From Aptenodytes patagonicus (lineage: Eukaryota; Chordata; Aves; Sphenisciformes; Spheniscidae): a DNA stretch of 64,000 nucleotides. The DNA lies in the NCBI RefSeq assembly GCF_965638725.1, contig NC_134951.1:31317746-31381745 (forward strand). The letters are read 5' to 3'. This document shows positions 58,488 to 64,000 of this stretch, piece by piece (position 1 is the stretch's first letter; each line of letters begins with the position of its first letter). The notes under the pieces are model-generated. The model ran no database searches and had not been told where the DNA came from. It was given only the letters and a program-made list of their open reading frames with translations. Position numbers and translations under genes: made by a program.

Positions 58488-61400
58488 GTGTGTGTGGCTT
58501 TGTGTCTGAGGAATTTATTATTGGTCTCAGAAGATAATTTTTTTTTCCCTCTCTTACCAAATGTTTCATACTGCTGGTGCCAAAACAAAAAGGCATAACC
58601 TTATAATGGAAGCCTGTCTGTTATACTGTCAATTAGTTTCCTTTGCACTCATACACTTTTTTTTTTATCTTTTAAGTAGAGCATTAGAAAGTAGTTTGGC
58701 CAAAAATTTTTGCTAGAAATGTTGTATTATATGAATACATTTTCTGAGGAATGTGTAATTCTGCTATGCTGTTAAAATATATATTTTAAACTTGCCTTTT
58801 TTTTCATAGAAAAGAAATAAGACTAAGATGTCTGTGTTCCAGATTGTCATTTCCTTCTCTCCAGGGACGTTTTAAGTTGAAGGATCACCATCAACCAAAA
58901 AAATCAAATAGTTGTTTGCATGTGACTTTTTTCTGGTAGAAGTGTGATTCTAATACCTAGAAATTCAGAGTTTTTTTCCAATTTGTATAATCATTGCTGT
59001 GAGGCTTTCGTGTAACAGGAGTAATGAAGTAGTTTGGGGGGGGGGGGTGGAGAACATCAGTCTCAAAAAAACCCTATAAAACTTCCATGTGGGCATATCT
59101 GAAATTGCCTTTGACTAAACCTAATGAAGTTGCATCTGAAGTTGATAATGTCCCTCTGTGACAAAAGCTATTCTTCTGCACTGTAAGTGAACTGAAAAAG
59201 GCCATTGGGTTCCACTAATGAATTATCAATTCAAGAATAAGAATTGCTTTATGACCACTTCTTAATTTCTGGCTTTAATATTGAAGTATTTTGTTGTAGT
59301 TCCAGTTTTACCTGCCAGCTTTTTTTTTCTTTTTTTTTATTAATTTCAAATTGAAGACGTTTCTGATTGGTCCTTTGCTTACGTGAGAGAAATTTTTAAT
59401 AGTAATTTTCAGTGAGTGTGCTTTAGAACTCTGTATATCAGAGTGAAATATGGAACAATTGCCTTCGGTGCCGGAGGTTTTCATAGCATTCATTTGTATC
59501 TAAGAAGAGGCCTTGTGAGTTTTATTGACTTATATCTCGTTTGAAAAACAAATATAAAAAATTCATTTACTGTGCAGCTATAGTAACTGCATCAGTGTGG
59601 CCTATTAAAAGAATTAACGCTAGGTTTGCTCTGCCTGGTTGGTGAGAATTACCTGACTGAAGGGGCACTCAAACTTAGTTCTGTGTGTGTTTGTTTTTTT
59701 TAAAAAATCCTTTCATTGTTAGGACTGTCTCTTTACCATTTGTGCCTCTATAATAGTGTTTAATTTTATGCAGTTTGCATTTCCTTAGTTTTTATCATCC
59801 CATGTGTTACCACAATGGTACATGGGTAGCCTGTATTTCAATGAATTGTTTAAATTCAGAAAGGCTGCTTCATGATATGAAAATGCTTATGTAGATATTT
59901 TTAAAGCAAAATATGCATATTGGGGGTTTAAACTGCTTGATATCTGTTAAAAATTCAGCTTTGAGTTGAACTCTTCCTGTTTTCTTGTTCTGAATGTCTT
60001 GTTAGAGTACAGAAAGTCTTGATTTTTAATACTAAATGGATCTAACCAATACTGGGAAGATACAGCAGTGAGGCAGAACTAAATCTGCTTGTTTTAGCTT
60101 ATAAAGCCAAAGTAATGCTACAGAAGATAACATACTATGCATTGATATAGGATTAAATGCAAGAAACCAATTTTGCATCGCCAGCTCTTACTGCTGCTAG
60201 AAGAATAGTGTAATGTATGGATCACTAGCTGAGGTCGGATTGAGTTGCCACAGATGGTGATCACGGGTATCCTCAACTTTGTAATGTCAGTCTTGTTAAG
60301 ATTATTTTTTTTTTTTTTAATATGTCTGTGTTACAAAACTGTTCACACAGCCAGCAGTTTCAGCGGAAAAAGGTCAGATTTGCTAAATGGAGAAAGATAT
60401 TTAGTACCTAAACACAGAATTTTTGTATATAGAATGTGACTGAGACACACTAGTGGAGTGAGGAAGCTTGCATATTGAGCCCCATGCTTAATAATAAAAG
60501 ACTTAAGACTGTCACTCCAGCACTTTTTATCATCACTATTCTAAAAAATGAAGTTTTAATTTGTTCAAATTACTTCTATTTTGTAGTTGTACGCTACAAA
60601 TAAAAACTCTTAAACCTTTCAGGTTCGCTTGATGTCATTGATACAAGAGGAAGCAAAACTTGTATCTCGAGTGCCTTGGCATTTTTGTACTTGTATAGTT
60701 ATTGGTGCAAGAACAAGAAAACGTTTTCAGTACAGCTTTAAAAAGCTTAATATGATAAATTTCACTTCAATTGCTTGGAAAAACATCAAAACTATCGAAA
60801 TTGATTATAGTGATAAGGTTTTTTTTCCATTCACTTTGTGGATTGCTTTTCAAGGAATTTTTGTTTCCCTTTTGTAATAGCCTAGCTGGCCAGCCTGTTT
60901 CCTTTTTTTTTCCCTCTGTTCATTGTATAGGAGAAAAGGAGAAAATGTGAGACACAAATGTTGTCAGATGACAGTAAGTTCAACAAATGTCAAAGACAGA
61001 GCTAAGATCTGAAACAATATTTGTGTTTATATCCTCCTCTATGGTGACTTAAACTTTGGAAGTTTTTATCAATGCTGTGATACAAGTTATTTGTAGAAAA
61101 AGAAGTTGAACTGAAGTTGCAGCCCTGAGTTGGGAAATAATGTGCATAAGAGCTTTGCAGTATGTCATGTTAATGAAACACCTTTAGAATTCAGGCTGCA
61201 AAATAAGTCACTTGAAGCTTTTTGTATTCCCTACAATAAATGCAAAGCCACTAACTTATTGATAATGTAATACTAAGCTTGGAAAATTGATTCAGGTCGA
61301 AGATAATGTGTGGAGGTCGTTTCATCAGCCTTGTTTGTGTACAGAATCCCCAAAGAGGGATGCTTACGTAGGCCTTTCACAACCCCAGAGTAATCTTGCT

Positions 61401-64000
61401 GTGCCTGCTAGAAGAACAGAAGAAGAAGGATGGTACTTGTATGTTGTTTTATTTCAGAATCAGCACCTGACGAATTGATTCAATTTATCTTTAGGAATAT
61501 GTGCAATAATTTGCTGACCGCATGTGAAGTCAAAGCGTGCTTACCTTGCACTGCAGATACAATGCATTTAGCTGGGAAAGGAGGAATCCTTTTGTAGAAA
61601 CATGTGATTTGCATGATCAAAAAAGTTTACAAGTTATAACGTGTCTTGCTTTAGAAAAGGCATGCCTGTGTTGTGTTTTTTTTTTTTCTGTTAGTAGATC
61701 GTAATTCTTTGGCACCTGAGCTTTGAACAGTGACTATTGGTGCTCTGTTTTCCACTTGTCTTGATGCTTATAAGCTGGAACCAACATAGCTGTTTTGTGT
61801 TTTATATCTTCCTTACCCAGAGAGCAGGTGGTCAATGTTCGGCTTTAGGACTAATTGTTTCAGTGTGTTTGCTTGATGTATTGTGTTGATTCCCATTCAG
61901 AGATTTACCTTTGCAACATAACTAAAAAATAATTGTTCGTTCATATGAAAACTAAACCCTATGTTTCTGGGCAAGTCAGATAATTACAATGTAACTTTTT
62001 GTACTTAGTAATTTTCAGCACATCTGAAACATTTTTTTCAGTGCAAAGTTTGAATTATTGTTATTACTCATTATAGTATTGCTTTCAACTTGTTTAACTT
62101 TGCCATTGTGTTCCCATATTGCTGTCAGATGTTTTCTCATCAGCTAATAACATAAATCATACACATAAATTTGTGTATGGTGCATGTCACATAGAAAAAT
62201 GTTACAGACTGAAGTTACTACCTCAACTTCTTAATGAGTCCAAGTGATGTTGAAAATACTAAGCTTTGACATAAACAATAGTTATTTTTCCTGAAGACAG
62301 ATTGAAGATCTTTAAAGATAGTTGAAGAAAAAAATAATATTTCTTGGCATAGAGCTAGATGAAGGTGGTAGCTCTGCAGACATTGAGAGATCTGCTAATG
62401 TAAGATTTCTTCTTCTATGCATCATGCATCCTTCTGATGTAAGGGCTCATATTCTAAATTTCTCCAGTTTTCACTATAGATGTTCAAGTTCTCTGCAGGC
62501 TGGAGGGCTGAACTCATTCTTTTCTTGTACAGATAGACAAAACCTAACTGATGTTTTGCAGATTGTCTCCCTTGTCTTCACTCTGTCTTCTTTAATGGAA
62601 GAAGTTCCACCAATTTCTGATTAATAATTCATAGTACATAACTTGAGATACTCTATTTCTAAGCAAATTTTCTAGAAAGCGTTATATCACGAGGAAAGTT
62701 TGTAGCTTTAATTTGTTGCTGGTGACTTCCTCTTTTGATTTCTGCAGTTCTAGTAAGGTTTTTTTAATAGGCTGTGGGAGTTTGGGCATTCTCTTTTGTT
62801 GTTGTTTTGTGGGGTTTTTCTGGTTTTTTTTGTTTTGTTGTTGCTTGGGATTTGATCATGCAGTTTGTGTGGTCAGACACAAACCGGCCGCCTCAGAGCT
62901 CACAGAAAAATTAAGAGATGCAGGACCAGAGTTTTACTTAAGGTCGTCTTTTTCCCCGCATTTCAACTCTGTTTAATATAGAGGAAAAGTTAGTAATATT
63001 GTAAAAGGCAATTAATTGGAAAGTGCAGGAGTTGATTTAGCAAAGATAGAATATTCTCGATCTCTTGCATACACATAGTCACTAAAAAGATTCTGCACAA
63101 CTGTAATACAGAAAATTACTTTGGCTGATGAAGTTTAAAAAAAAAAATCTGAAAACTGTTTTTTCCTGTAGCAAAGATTATGAGGACATTTGTTTTTTGA
63201 AAATAGTGCTGATACTTCAGTAAACTACTTTGGAACCAGGCGATCATATAATTTGTACAGCCAATACAAAAGAGCGTGGCTGAGGAAGGAGATTAAGGCT
63301 CCGAACTTATAACTACCCTTAAGTTACATGTGCATATTTTTTTAAGGGTGGATGCATATATAGCAAGTGAATCATTATTGTAACAACATTCTTCACAAGA
63401 AACGGTAATTAGAATAATTATGATGCCTTAGTTCTAGTACATGTTCATTGAATAGTATGAGTATGTTAAAGTGCAGATTATGCAAGATGTCATCAGTTTA
63501 CAGTCGTGGATGATGCTTTTAAGTTTTCTGCCTCTGTTACTGCTTTCTTCCGCTGTGAAAAGCCTTGCAACATTAAAAGCTATCATCCATGTCCAGCCAC
63601 AGCTGTAGAAGAACTGAATGACAGTATAAACAAAACAGCACTGTAATGTATAATTAAAGAATGGAAAGACTCCAGTGTATTTTATATTTACAGCTGTACC
63701 ATTTTATTAGTAGTTTTTTATATGGATTATATTACTCTGCTGCGGTATTGGTAGGATTATTATTAATACTAGTACCATTAGTGAATCAAGAAAATGGATA
63801 GCATGAGTTGCCTAAAATACATAGTTTTATCAAATGTGTGTATATATACAGTTTATAGAACGTATGATCCTGATGCTGCAAGATGCAACATGTGGGTAGA
63901 ATCCACTGGCAATGGAGCTTCCCTTAATGAGATTTTTTTTTTTTTTTTTTTTTACAGATTTGTGATTAATGTTGAGATGTATTTTACCCATTTTTTTCAG
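58488..64000 (+). other. PHF3: PHF3 intron 4, to the window edge
   Basis: Starts GTGTGT. AT-rich with a G13 run near 59036-59047 and an AATAAA at 60599-60604. I find no sequence encoding the rest of the PHD finger (the expected text is CGRCDDWFHGDC), so the next exon is outside the window. The window ends with a pyrimidine tract and CAG, a likely acceptor. Confidence 0.75.

Noticed and set aside
63958-64000. Possible PHF3 exon after the acceptor at 63957
   Set aside because: In the required phase it reads RFVINVEMYF, which starts like RFMV of the PHD finger but then lacks the zinc-binding cysteines.

Overview
The window is nuclear DNA of a bird. The repeats are fragments of the avian LINE CR1, with 3' ends carrying ATTCTATG-type tails, and two solo LTRs of a kind common in bird genomes. 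Two genes are split into short exons with vertebrate splice sites. The gene pair, PTP4A1 then PHF3 in the same orientation, is adjacent in human at 6q12, so this is a conserved syntenic block. The LTRs point to a non-galliform (neoavian) bird, but that is only a guess.

Layout. 1-6180 is AT-rich flank with a solo LTR (1594-2668) and one unrecognised minus-strand reading frame (1092-1283). 6180-8260 is a CpG island with the PTP4A1 promoter and first non-coding exon (ends 7212). 15128-20925 holds the rest of PTP4A1: a 5' leader plus five coding exons that give a complete 173-residue phosphatase. Its 3' UTR runs to about 22.2-22.4 kb. 22.4-33.4 kb is intergenic, with three CR1 pieces and a 460-bp TTTTC array. 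33440-35060 is a second CpG island with the PHF3 promoter and non-coding exon 1 (ends 34352). PHF3 coding exons follow at 44525-44768, 55332-55493 and 56684-58487. They encode the first 736 residues and stop inside the PHD finger. The rest of PHF3 lies beyond the right edge, and the last bases of the window look like a splice acceptor. PHF3 introns carry two more CR1 copies, one split by a solo LTR.

Function. PTP4A1 (PRL-1) is a prenylated membrane-bound phosphatase of the PRL family. PHF3 is a nuclear regulator that docks on the RNA polymerase II tail. Nothing here suggests that the two work together; they are neighbours, each with its own CpG-island promoter.

The most interesting signal is in the PTP4A1 5' leader. 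A 40-codon upstream ORF in exon 1 ends in an ATGA overlap with the start of a second upstream ORF. That second frame stays open across the 7.9-kb intron 1 and ends at 15223, for a predicted peptide of 43 or 44 residues. Three further mini-ORFs follow, the last stopping six bases before the phosphatase start codon. This is an elaborate translational-control leader. PRL genes are, as I recall, reported to have a magnesium-sensitive upstream ORF, so part of it is probably known; the two-exon form and the overlap deserve checking.
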